Positions 1 to 7,576 of a DNA stretch of 64,000 bases are shown one piece after another. The stretch is taken from positions 730,086 to 794,085 of the forward strand of contig NZ_QWGE01000003.1 of assembly GCF_003576375.1 (NCBI RefSeq). Reading direction: 5' to 3'. A program made the translations under genes and the position numbers. This DNA is from Pontibacter oryzae. GTDB lineage: Bacteria; Bacteroidota; Bacteroidia; Cytophagales; Hymenobacteraceae. Every line of letters starts with the position of its first letter. Position 1 is the first letter of the stretch. Under the pieces are notes generated by a model, which did no database searches, had not been told where the DNA came from, and worked only from the letters and a program-made list of their open reading frames with translations.

Positions 1-1
1 T

Positions 2-232
2 ACACTCATCCTCGACAACGTTATCCAGCGCAACGCTGAAACAAGTATGGTTTTAGACTTCGAGAGCCCAATGATAGAGAGCATTGCTGGGTTCTACAAA
101 AGCTTTGGCTCAGAGGCTATCCCTTTCTATGAGTGGCGTTATAATCGGTTGCCGCTACCTATCCGATTGCTAAAGCAAGCCCGGCAAAAAATTTTAACCT
201 ATAGTTTAAATAATAAAACAAAGTACAAGTAG
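2..232 (+). CDS. FemAB/GNAT-like acyltransferase, C-terminal part only
   Basis: The reading frame is open from base 2, so this is the 3' end of a gene that starts outside the window; 76 residues are visible. The tail has the pattern LDFE-x-PMI-x-x-I-x-x-FYKSFG followed by IPFYEWRYNRLP. I associate this with the last helix and strand of FemAB-like (Acetyltransf_6) GNAT proteins common in Cytophagales. Those proteins usually end with a short basic tail such as the one seen here. The substrate cannot be inferred from the fragment. The assignment rests on recalled family resemblance of a short segment, so it is only moderately secure. That it is a genuine coding end is more certain. Confidence 0.5.
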   Translation, partial: TLILDNVIQRNAETSMVLDFESPMIESIAGFYKSFGSEAIPFYEWRYNRLPLPIRLLKQARQKILTYSLNNKTKYK

Positions 233-399
233 TGCCTGCCTTCTGATTAAGCAGTAGAGCATACTTATATATCGTTAATCTTACAAAGTTCAAAAATATA
301 AAGGATAATCAACATATTTCTTAATGTGACGTATGTTTTACTATAAGCTAAAATATTTGGCTTATTTCAATGTATGTTCTACCTCAAAGATTGTTGATC

Positions 400-501
400 A
401 TGAAAAAGGTTTACCAAAACAGCGATGCGATGGCTTATTGGATCATTGCTGGTTACTTTGCTGTAGTAAGCGCCATTGCTGCAGTGGCAGCCGGTTTGTA
501 A
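400..501 (+). CDS. 33-residue predicted membrane peptide
   Basis: ATG at 400 opens a 33-codon frame ending with TAA at 499-501. The product begins with a short charged segment (MKKVYQNSDAMAYW). It then has one hydrophobic stretch rich in Ala, Val, Ile and Gly (residues 15-33), enough for a single membrane helix with the N-terminus probably inside. A strong hairpin starts 2 bases after the stop codon, so the frame sits in a compact unit with its own end. I do not recognise the family. It is shorter than usual gene-caller limits and may be unannotated. Alternatives are a chance frame in a leader or a type I toxin-like peptide; no antisense RNA signal was seen. Confidence 0.45.
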   Translation: MKKVYQNSDAMAYWIIAGYFAVVSAIAAVAAGL

Positions 502-502
502 C

Positions 503-545
503 TGTTTCCCTGCAAACCTTTTGATTGTAGGTTAACAGGGAAACA
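503..545 (+). terminator. Hairpin after the 33-residue peptide
   Basis: TGTTTCCCTG (503-512) pairs perfectly with CAGGGAAACA (536-545). A second inner pairing, AACCT (515-519) with AGGTT (529-533), gives a two-part stem. There is no long T-run after it, so termination efficiency is uncertain. It could also serve the serine hydrolase transcript converging from the right. Confidence 0.55.
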
Positions 546-555
546 AGTATAGCAG

Positions 556-2124
556 TTACTTTACTTTAACAAATTCCAGCTCATCAAAGTGGAAATCCGG
601 ATTGTCGGAGTCGAGGCGCATTTGCGTGATGCTTCCGTCCGGGCCGGGTAAGAAGCGCACATTGGTCGGGTGCAGCAGGGCGAAGTCATTTTTCCAGTCC
701 AGGTTAAAGATGTCCTGCTTCCAGAAGTTGAGTGTGCCGCTGAGCGCTGGTGCGGGCTCCAGTTGCAGGTGCAATTGCCCGTTCTTGAGTGTTATGGTGG
801 CATCGCCGTACAGCTGGCTGCGGTATGTTCCGGCGTAAGCGGCTAGCTCCCGTGTGATTTTCTCTTTGCGTTTTTTCTCCTTCGGTGCTTTAGCAGCTGC
901 CTCTTCGGCGGCTTTTTTTGCTTTAGCGGCGCGGTCCAGGTACTCTTGGCTCCAGTCGCGGCTGTTGGCTACGTGCAGCAGCTGGTCGATAGTATAGTTT
1001 GCAAGCGGCGTCATGATGCTGCTCATGCTGTTGGTCAGGATCACGATGCCGATATTTTCTTCGGGCACCAGCACGGTTCGGCTGTTCATGCCCTCGTGGC
1101 CGCCGCCGTGGTAAACCAATTTGCGCCCTTCATAATCACTCACAAACCAGCCCAGCCCCGCAGCCACAAAATGCGTGGAAGGCACAGCTTCCTCTGCCTG
1201 CTTCGATACCGGAATAGGGTTGTGGGCCTGCCACATGTTGCGGCTGGATTCCTCGCTAAAAATCTCTTTGCCCTGGAAGGTGCCGCGGTTCAGCTGCAGG
1301 CGCAGCCACTGGGCATTCTGGTTAACACTTGTGAAAATACCGGCGGCGGGGTTCCAGCTATCCCAGGCCGTGAGGGTTGTGGCAGAAGGCTTGCCGTTGG
1401 CATCAAAGCCGTGCGGCGAGGCGACGTTCTGAACGCCTCTCAGGTCGTTTACGGAAGTATAAGTGCGGCTCATGCCCAGCGGTTGCAGAAACGTTTCCTT
1501 AATGTATGCTTCCCAGCTTTTGCCAGTTACCTGCTCTATCACTTCGCCTGCCGTGATAAACATCAGGTTAGAGTAACCATATCCGTCGCGGAAGTCATAC
1601 ACAGGCTCCAGGTAGCGCATGCGCTTGATAATTTCTGGGCGGCTGTACGTGGTGTTGTACCAGAGCAAATCGCCGCTAAAGGTTTTAAAGCCGACACGGT
1701 GGCTCAGCAGGTCTTCTATCGTCAGGTTTTCGGTTACATAGGGGCTGTACAGCTGCAGGTATGGTACGTAATCCTTCACCTTGTCTTTCCAGCGGATCTT
1801 GCCCTGGTCTACCAGCGTGGCCAGCGCGGCGGCAGTGTAGGCTTTTGTATTGGAGGCGATGCCGAACAGCGTGTTCCCGTCAACCTGGCCGCCGGTTTTG
1901 CTGTTTAGAACGCCGTAGCCTCTCGAGAAAATAACCGAGTCGTTGCGGACGATGGCGATGGCCATTCCCGGCACGTCCCAGGCTTTCAGGGCTTTTTGAT
2001 AGTAGGCATCCAGGGTATTTAAAGTGGCAGCGTTGCCTTGCTGGGCCCAGGCCTGTGGCAGCACGAGCAGGGCTAGCAGCAGCAGGGCCAACCGGAGCTG
2101 CCGGAAAGTATAGGCATGTATCAT
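556..2124 (-). CDS. Secreted serine hydrolase, beta-lactamase/DUF3471 type
   Basis: This is a 522-residue member of the serine beta-lactamase-like (S12, class C) superfamily, probably a periplasmic esterase or D-aminopeptidase-like enzyme. A signal peptide covers about residues 1-27 (hydrophobic LALLLLALLVLP, cleavage after AWA). The catalytic motifs are in order: SxxK as SNTK (Ser91, Lys94), YxN as YSN (184-186), and HxGG as HGGG (339-342). An Ala/Lys-rich linker at about 400-425 leads to a C-terminal beta-rich domain of the DUF3471 type. It stands alone; its neighbours are the small peptide (convergent) and a phospholipase-like gene upstream on the same strand behind its own terminator. The substrate is not predictable from sequence. 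Confidence 0.9.
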   Translation of the reverse strand: MIHAYTFRQLRLALLLLALLVLPQAWAQQGNAATLNTLDAYYQKALKAWDVPGMAIAIVRNDSVIFSRGYGVLNSKTGGQVDGNTLFGIASNTKAYTAAALATLVDQGKIRWKDKVKDYVPYLQLYSPYVTENLTIEDLLSHRVGFKTFSGDLLWYNTTYSRPEIIKRMRYLEPVYDFRDGYGYSNLMFITAGEVIEQVTGKSWEAYIKETFLQPLGMSRTYTSVNDLRGVQNVASPHGFDANGKPSATTLTAWDSWNPAAGIFTSVNQNAQWLRLQLNRGTFQGKEIFSEESSRNMWQAHNPIPVSKQAEEAVPSTHFVAAGLGWFVSDYEGRKLVYHGGGHEGMNSRTVLVPEENIGIVILTNSMSSIMTPLANYTIDQLLHVANSRDWSQEYLDRAAKAKKAAEEAAAKAPKEKKRKEKITRELAAYAGTYRSQLYGDATITLKNGQLHLQLEPAPALSGTLNFWKQDIFNLDWKNDFALLHPTNVRFLPGPDGSITQMRLDSDNPDFHFDELEFVKVK

Positions 2125-2178
2125 GTAGAAGTATAGAAATTGTACGATGCAGCAATATACTTATATTTAGAACGATAG

Positions 2179-2224
2179 CGAAACAGCGCAAAGGGGCAGG
2201 CAAGTATAAAATTGCGCTGTTTCG
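2179..2224 (-). terminator. Terminator of the phospholipase C-like gene
   Basis: A 13-bp perfect stem, CGAAACAGCGCAA (2179-2191) with TTGCGCTGTTTCG (2212-2224), encloses a 20-base loop. It begins 2 bases beyond the stop codon of the minus-strand gene at 2227. The loop contains one copy of the AAGTAT motif. Confidence 0.7.
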
Positions 2225-2226
2225 TG

Positions 2227-3198
2227 TTACTGCACGCCTTCCTCGCGCGGCTTGTGGGCGCCGTGCTCATACTCCTGCTTCTCCATTTCAAGGCGCTGCA
2301 ACTCCGCCGCCGACGGGCTACCCAAGGTGCTTAGGTCGGGTTGGCCGGCATCTACCCAGGCAGTGTACCAGAAGCTGGCAATGGTATGGATGGCCAAACG
2401 CATCTGGCGCTCTACCTGCCCGTTCAGCTTGCGGCTGTAGGCTTCCGAAAAAGCGCGGGAGTAAACCCGGGTGGTCTGGTTGCTTCGTATCTCGTAGCTA
2501 TACTTCTTCTCTTCGTCAAACTCCTGCGTTAGCTGCTTCTCAAAGAATAAAACCGAATCAAGGGCCAGGTGGGCACTGCCAACCAGTTGCCATGCCTTGA
2601 GCTGGGGCTGCGCAATGTACTCGGGCTGGCCTATAAAAAAGTCATAGGAATCGGAGTAAAGCTCGGGCAGGCGCGTTTCCCAGAAAGCGTGTATGCCCCG
2701 CTGTCCGGTTAGCTGGCCGTTGTAGTTGCGGGTAGTGTGCAGCGGCACGCAGGCATCGGCTACATAATGGCCCAGCTCGGTGCTCAGGCGCAGGATGCGG
2801 TCGGCGTTACGCTCTTTAAAGGCTTGGGTTAGCTGATACTTCATCAGGCTGATGTGCCAGGGCACGATGCCGTTGGCCTGCAGGGTGTCTTCGCCATACT
2901 TTTTCAGGGCTTGCTGCCAGTAGCGGGGCAGTTTGTACAGGGCGCTGTCGCCGTACACATCCAGGTCGATGTAGTGGCGTGCAGCCTCGTTGGCCACGGC
3001 GTAGCGGCGGCGATCGGGGTTCACGGCGTTTTCGGTGATGTAGCGGATATGCTTTTTATAGAACCCGAACAGCTCGGGAGGCAAGGTAAATACAGCCAGC
3101 CGGTTAATGCGCTGGTGCGCAAAAAAGCCCCAGGTATAAGCCTGGAGCGGCAGCAGAAGTGTAATTAGCAAAAGTATACTTATGGCTGGCCTTCTCAT
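2227..3198 (-). CDS. Zinc-dependent phospholipase C / S1-P1 nuclease-like protein
   Basis: A 323-residue exported protein. After a signal peptide (about residues 1-22) the mature chain starts at or near a Trp in WGFFAH. This resembles the zinc-dependent phospholipase C and S1/P1 nuclease fold, where an N-terminal Trp and His residues bind a zinc cluster. Further probable ligands lie in HYIDLD, HISLM, and the central ELGHYVADACVPLHTT block, followed by the HAFWE motif. These match the trinuclear zinc site of the superfamily. Bacteroidota commonly carry this protein as 'zinc dependent phospholipase C family'. Whether it cuts phospholipid or nucleic acid cannot be told. It is a single-gene unit with a terminator immediately downstream. 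Confidence 0.85.
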   Translation of the reverse strand: MRRPAISILLLITLLLPLQAYTWGFFAHQRINRLAVFTLPPELFGFYKKHIRYITENAVNPDRRRYAVANEAARHYIDLDVYGDSALYKLPRYWQQALKKYGEDTLQANGIVPWHISLMKYQLTQAFKERNADRILRLSTELGHYVADACVPLHTTRNYNGQLTGQRGIHAFWETRLPELYSDSYDFFIGQPEYIAQPQLKAWQLVGSAHLALDSVLFFEKQLTQEFDEEKKYSYEIRSNQTTRVYSRAFSEAYSRKLNGQVERQMRLAIHTIASFWYTAWVDAGQPDLSTLGSPSAAELQRLEMEKQEYEHGAHKPREEGVQ

Positions 3199-3317
3199 AC
3201 TTGCCTTTTACGGGAAGTGCTGATTCTCAAGGTTACATCAAGTATAATTATTTTATATAGTACAGTGTGTTGTCAGTTGTAGAGCTTTAAAGGCTTAGGA
3301 ATAGTGGAGTTGCTAGC

Positions 3318-3384
3318 AGCAGACCTGATCTCCCTCTTATTGGTCTGCTCTTGCCTTACGTTCGGTGGTATAATATTACCGAAC
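3318..3384. other. Structured spacer with two hairpins
   Basis: The 3199-3612 spacer has no convincing gene. It holds two inverted repeats: AGCAGACC (3318-3325) with GGTCTGCT (3342-3349), and GTTCGGT (3360-3366) with ACCGAAC (3378-3384). The two stems lie close together, which could mean a small structured RNA or overlapping regulatory sites. No promoter could be assigned. Confidence 0.3.
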
Positions 3385-3612
3385 CACTTTTCCGGTGCAA
3401 GTATAGAGGGCCACGCGCTTTCATATCCGTGAGTCAGCGCCATTATACCTGCACTTTGGGTTGGCTCATGTATAAGAAAAAGCTGAAAACTGCGAACGTA
3501 TAAGGCATACCTGAAGCACGTAGGATGCCTACCATAAAGTATAAGCCACTGGTTTTTGCTGCGCAAAGCCTTATCTTAGGTGCTCATTATTCCACAAAAC
3601 TCGATAAACAAA

Positions 3613-4047
3613 ATGGCAACCATCAACCCTTACCTAACCTTTAGCGGCAATTGCGAGGAGGCATTCAATTTCTACAGATCTGTATTCGGGGGCGAGTTCC
3701 CGTATGTGGGCCGGTTTAAAGACATGCCTTCTGATGAGCCTTTGCCAGAAGCGGAAGTTAACAAGATCATGCATATCTCACTCCCGATCAGCCAGGAAAC
3801 CGTGCTGATGGGCAGCGATTCTTCGGAAGCCTTTGGGCAGGCAACCGTGGCAGGAAACAACTTCTCTATCTCTATCAACACCGACAGCGAGGAGGAGGCC
3901 GAAAGGCTTTTCAACGGTTTGTCTGCGGGAGGCAACGTAACCATGCCGCTCAACAAGACCTTCTGGGGCGCCTACTTTGGCATGTTCACCGATAAGTTTG
4001 GCATACAATGGATGGTAAACTACGATTACAATCAAGAAGAGCAATAA
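3613..4047 (+). CDS. VOC/PhnB-like glyoxalase-fold protein
   Basis: A 144-residue protein of the vicinal oxygen chelate superfamily, PhnB/'YjdN' type. It starts MATINPYLTFSGNCEEAFNFY, the usual family opening. It continues with a FGGEF turn and ends FGMFTDKFGIQWMVNY, the characteristic C-terminal strand. Such proteins are cytoplasmic, dimeric and of mostly unknown substrate. The ATG at 3613 is chosen over an in-frame ATG at 3580 because family members begin at MATINPY-like sequences. It is a monocistronic gene convergent with def. A shared hairpin lies just after its stop. Confidence 0.85.
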   Translation: MATINPYLTFSGNCEEAFNFYRSVFGGEFPYVGRFKDMPSDEPLPEAEVNKIMHISLPISQETVLMGSDSSEAFGQATVAGNNFSISINTDSEEEAERLFNGLSAGGNVTMPLNKTFWGAYFGMFTDKFGIQWMVNYDYNQEEQ

Positions 4048-4051
4048 AACA

Positions 4052-4085
4052 CAAATGCCAGCCACAGTAACGGGGCTGGCATTTG
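4052..4085. terminator. Bidirectional terminator between VOC gene and def
   Basis: A 12-bp perfect stem, CAAATGCCAGCC (4052-4063) with GGCTGGCATTTG (4074-4085), lies between two converging genes, 4 bases after one stop and 18 bases from the other. Confidence 0.75.
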
Positions 4086-4103
4086 CTTACAAGTTATACA
4101 TGG

Positions 4104-4673
4104 CTAGCGCTTTTTAGACAGCCCCGGAAAGCTCATCTTATAATCAGCGTCCACTTCGCCTTTCGATATCTTGGTCAGCTTGTTCTTGATCAGGCGTTTT
4201 TTAAGGCCGGAAACTAAATCCGTGAAGAGTATGCCTTCCACGTGGTCGTACTCGTGCTGGATAACGCGGGCCGTCATGCCATCATAGGTGTCGGTGTGCT
4301 CGTTCCACTCCTCATCGAAGTAACGGATAACGATGCGCTCCGGGCGGTAAACCACCTCGCGCACGCCAGGTATGCTCAGGCAGCCTTCCTCAAAGCCCCA
4401 TTCCTCACCGTCTTCCTCTATAATCTCCGGGTTGATAAAAGCTTTTTTCACGCCTTTTCCTTCGTCTTCATCATCCATCATTGGCTCAGAATCGATCACG
4501 AACAAGCGAATACTTTTGCCGATCTGCGGAGCTGCCAGGCCCACGCCATGCGCATGGTACATAGTAGTGTACATGTCTTCGATCAACTCCTTCAGGTTAG
4601 GAAAGTCCTGCGGAATGTCTTCTGCTACTTCTTTCAGTACAGGGTCGCCGTAGGCAACAATTGGGTAAATCAT
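4104..4673 (-). CDS. def: Peptide deformylase
   Basis: A 189-residue peptide deformylase, which removes the formyl group from the N-terminal methionine of new proteins in the cytoplasm. All three family motifs are intact: GVGLAAPQ (43-50), EGCLS (96-100, metal ligand Cys98) and HEYDH (140-144, two His ligands and catalytic Glu). Length is normal for the type I family. Its ATG overlaps the stop of ruvX by 4 bases, so the two are translationally coupled. A terminator follows. An acidic loop (MMDDEDEGKG, 65-74) is longer than in E. coli. Confidence 0.97.
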   Translation of the reverse strand: MIYPIVAYGDPVLKEVAEDIPQDFPNLKELIEDMYTTMYHAHGVGLAAPQIGKSIRLFVIDSEPMMDDEDEGKGVKKAFINPEIIEEDGEEWGFEEGCLSIPGVREVVYRPERIVIRYFDEEWNEHTDTYDGMTARVIQHEYDHVEGILFTDLVSGLKKRLIKNKLTKISKGEVDADYKMSFPGLSKKR

Positions 4674-5086
4674 ATGCTTCTGCTTTCTAAATACGACTGT
4701 AAAATAATGGTGGCGCTCAGGCGGTCAACAGTGCCTTTATCCTGGCGGTCTTTTTTCTTCATGCCGCCGGCAAGCATGGCCTGTTGCGCCATTTTAGAGG
4801 TAAAGCGTTCATCGGCTAAGTGTACCGGAATACCAGGGAACTCCTTTTCCAGCTTCCTATGGAAGCCTACCACATGCTGTGTGGCATCGGTTGGCTCGCC
4901 GGTCAGGCGCTTGGGCATGCCTAATACCATAGCATCCACGGGTTCGCGCTGCATGTAGGCCTTCAGGTAGGCTAACACATCTTTGGCGTGAACGGTTTCT
5001 AGCGGGTTCGCGATTATCTGCAGTGGGTCTGTTACTGCCAGTCCCACACGCTTGGTGCCATAATCAATCGCTAAAATCCTGCCCAT
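4670..5086 (-). CDS. ruvX: Putative Holliday junction resolvase RuvX/YqgF
   Basis: A 138-residue YqgF/RuvX family nuclease with an RNase H-like fold, implicated in Holliday-junction resolution and 16S rRNA 5'-end processing. It shows DYGTKRVGLA (Asp8 is the first acidic residue), the ADERFTS block (91-97) and DRLSA (Asp121), the expected set of acidic active-site residues. It is the first gene of a two-gene unit with def (4-base overlap), an arrangement frequent in Bacteroidota. A TAnnTTTG-type -7 element lies 20 bases upstream. Confidence 0.95.
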   Translation of the reverse strand: MGRILAIDYGTKRVGLAVTDPLQIIANPLETVHAKDVLAYLKAYMQREPVDAMVLGMPKRLTGEPTDATQHVVGFHRKLEKEFPGIPVHLADERFTSKMAQQAMLAGGMKKKDRQDKGTVDRLSATIILQSYLESRSI

Positions 5087-5105
5087 AGTATAAATGCTTG
5101 TGCCG

Positions 5106-5113
5106 CAAAGGTA
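5106..5113 (-). promoter_or_regulatory. -7 element of ruvX-def promoter
   Basis: On the minus strand this reads TACCTTTG, the Bacteroidota sigma-A -7 consensus TAnnTTTG, 20 bases ahead of the ruvX ATG. A -33 TTG at the ideal distance was not found. Confidence 0.5.
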
Positions 5114-5161
5114 AGGAATTTAATGTTTGCTTGTTAACTGCCCGTTGCGGCGGCCTTATAC

Positions 5162-7570
5162 TTACAGTTTAAACTCTAGGGTAACATAGTAGCTGCGGGC
5201 ATCCGAAGGGATAATGCCGGGGCCAGGGTATCCTGTGGCACGGCGCGTAAAGTAGCGGTTATCCGTCAGGTTGTTGATGCCGGACTCCAGCGTGAAGCGC
5301 TTATATGTATAGCTTCCCGAAAGGTCCATAACCCAGTACGCCGGTATTTTGCCCACCACGGCGGTTGGCTCCAGTATTGAGTTTTCCGCATCGGTGTATT
5401 GCTCCGAAGTATAGCTGTATTGGTAGGCCAGCTTAAAGTTGTTGCGCTTGAAAGCCAGGCCGGCCTTGGCGATGAGCGCTGGGGCCAGCTCCACCTGGTT
5501 GCCGTCTACGGTCTTGTCCGGGGAGCTATACACCGTATGCACCAGCGTAATGTTGGAGAAGGCCGAGAGGCTGGATGGGTGCTCCGCGCCATAGTATAGT
5601 TTCAGGAGGTCAGCCTCCGCGAAGGTTTCCAGGCCGTAATGGTACGAGTCGCCGATGTTGGTGCGGATGCGGTCTGTGGTGCCCTGTATTTTTTTAAAGT
5701 TAATGCGGTCTTTATAAGCCAGGTAAAACAGGCTGGCATCATAGTTCAGCAGGCCGCTCTTATTGCCGCGCAAGCCCAGGTCGGCACTGTAGCCGCTCTC
5801 GTCCTGCAAGTTTTGGTCTGGTACCACATTAGGGTTTACCACGCGCATATCGTTAAAGTTGATGGCGCGGTAGTTCTGCGAAAAGTTGGCGTATACTTCC
5901 ATCGCATCGCTGGCTTTATAGCTCAGGCCTAGGCCCATCAGAAACACATGGCGGGTATTGCTGCGTTCTTCCGGCACCACTTCATCATATACAACGTTAC
6001 CTGCCTGGTCCTTTTTCTGGTCTCGGTAGCTGCCATCGGCATTGGTGTTAATCCACTCGTAGCGCAGGCCAGGGGTAATACTTAGCTTTGGGGTGATGTT
6101 AAAGATATTCTCGGCAAAAAGAGCTGTGTTCTGGCTCAAGTAGTCGTAGCTGGAGGTGTTCGGGCCGTTAACCTCGGTGTAATAATTAAAGTCAGCGTTA
6201 GAGGCCACAGAGCCATCGCCCTGCTGTTGGTCGGTAAAGCCACGGTAATAGCGCCCGCCTACTAACAGCGTGGAGAAAGAGTTGCCTAGGTCGTAGCGGT
6301 GGATGAGGCGCGTTTCGTTGCCCACGTTCCGGAACTTATCCTGCAGTAGTGTGCGGGGCGCGGTCAGGTCGTCGGGGCGGTTTATCTTGCCCATGTAGCC
6401 TAAGGCATCACGCTGGGCAAGTAAACCGAAATTGCGCACGTTCAGCTTGGTGCGTTCGGCCAAGCGATAGTCCAGCGTTAGGGCCAGCAGGTTCCAGTTC
6501 ACCTTAAACCAGTTTCGGTCACGCTTCGATTGTTGCGCATCCTGGTTAAACTCAAGGTCAGTTAAGCCGCCGGGTTGCTGGGCCAGGTAATCCATGTACG
6601 TATAATCAAAGCCTATTTCCAGTTTAGAGTTTGGCTTGTAGTGTACTGAGCTAAAAGCAGTATGTGCCTCAAATCCAGAATTATCGCGCCAGCCGTCGCC
6701 GCGCTTGTACTGGTAGTAGCCATAGTAGTGCAAATTACCCTTTGTGCCGCCAATGCTGTTAAAGGAATTAAAGAGGCCCCAGGAGCCAGCGGTCTGTCGG
6801 GTTGTCAATTCAAAGGGTTTATCCTCCGGGCCTTCTTTCATTACAAAGTTAACCATGCCGCCAAACTGCGTGCCGTACTGCAGGGATGCCGCGCCGCGCA
6901 CCACCTCTATGCGGTCCAGTGCCTCGGTAGGCGGGGTGTAGTAGCTTTCGGGGTAGCCGAGCGCATCAGCCGAAATATCGTAGCCGTTTTGGCGCGTGTT
7001 AAAGTTGGATGTGCGGTTAGGGCTAAGGCCGCGGCCCCCAATGCCAAGCTGAATGCCGGCTCCATCGCTTTCCCAGATGTTAAGGCCGGCCACCTTGGCA
7101 AACACTTGCCGGCTGTTGTTGGTGGCTTTGTTGGCTGTAACATCACTGAGCACCACTACCTCGCTTTTCTTTCCTTCGTAGATAGCAGCACCCTCCACAG
7201 AATTGAGGCGGGTAATACCAAAGGTTTTTTCGCGCTCGCCCTTCACATTTACCTCGCGGAGTTTGCCTTCCAGGGGCTTCAGTTCAAAGTGAAGTATGGC
7301 GTTGCCATTGCGGATGCTAACCTGCTGCGTAGCCGAGCCCCAGCCAACGCTATAGGCCGTTAAAGTATAGGTGCCGGGCACCAAGCCGTCTATAGTATAA
7401 GCTCCTTTGGAATCAGCCTTTACCAGCATGCCGGTATTGGTTAACAAGACCTCAGCCTGCGTCACAGGCTTTTGGCTGCCAGCGCTGGTTATGTTGCCGG
7501 AAACGGAAAAGGTCTGGGCCACAGCAGACAGGCTGCAAAGTATGAGGGCAATTATAAACGTAACGCGCAT
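5162..7570 (-). CDS. TonB-dependent receptor, FecA-like, of the imelysin operon
   Basis: An 802-residue outer-membrane TonB-dependent transporter. A signal peptide (1-18) is followed by a carboxypeptidase-regulatory-like domain (about 20-105, the extra beta-sandwich common in Bacteroidota receptors). Next comes the plug domain (about 120-250, with RIEVVRGAASLQYGTQFGG near its end) and a 22-strand barrel ending in an aromatic residue pattern (YVTLEFKL). Plug features resemble FecA-type iron(III) siderophore/citrate receptors. It is the last gene of a four-gene operon, 6 bases after the HTTM gene. With imelysin upstream, a role in iron or other metal-chelate import is likely but inferred. Confidence 0.92.
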   Translation of the reverse strand: MRVTFIIALILCSLSAVAQTFSVSGNITSAGSQKPVTQAEVLLTNTGMLVKADSKGAYTIDGLVPGTYTLTAYSVGWGSATQQVSIRNGNAILHFELKPLEGKLREVNVKGEREKTFGITRLNSVEGAAIYEGKKSEVVVLSDVTANKATNNSRQVFAKVAGLNIWESDGAGIQLGIGGRGLSPNRTSNFNTRQNGYDISADALGYPESYYTPPTEALDRIEVVRGAASLQYGTQFGGMVNFVMKEGPEDKPFELTTRQTAGSWGLFNSFNSIGGTKGNLHYYGYYQYKRGDGWRDNSGFEAHTAFSSVHYKPNSKLEIGFDYTYMDYLAQQPGGLTDLEFNQDAQQSKRDRNWFKVNWNLLALTLDYRLAERTKLNVRNFGLLAQRDALGYMGKINRPDDLTAPRTLLQDKFRNVGNETRLIHRYDLGNSFSTLLVGGRYYRGFTDQQQGDGSVASNADFNYYTEVNGPNTSSYDYLSQNTALFAENIFNITPKLSITPGLRYEWINTNADGSYRDQKKDQAGNVVYDEVVPEERSNTRHVFLMGLGLSYKASDAMEVYANFSQNYRAINFNDMRVVNPNVVPDQNLQDESGYSADLGLRGNKSGLLNYDASLFYLAYKDRINFKKIQGTTDRIRTNIGDSYHYGLETFAEADLLKLYYGAEHPSSLSAFSNITLVHTVYSSPDKTVDGNQVELAPALIAKAGLAFKRNNFKLAYQYSYTSEQYTDAENSILEPTAVVGKIPAYWVMDLSGSYTYKRFTLESGINNLTDNRYFTRRATGYPGPGIIPSDARSYYVTLEFKL

Positions 7571-7576
7571 CAGATA

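Noticed and set aside
946..1908. 320-codon frame antisense to the serine hydrolase
   Set aside because: The opposite strand encodes a complete catalytic protein; the antisense product has no domain and is a shadow of codon bias.
3273..3566. 97-codon minus-strand frame in the 3.2-3.6 kb spacer
   Set aside because: No recognisable domain, odd composition, and it crosses the two hairpins; more likely a chance frame.
6662..7363. 233-codon frame antisense to the TonB receptor
   Set aside because: It shadows the plug domain of a well-supported receptor gene.
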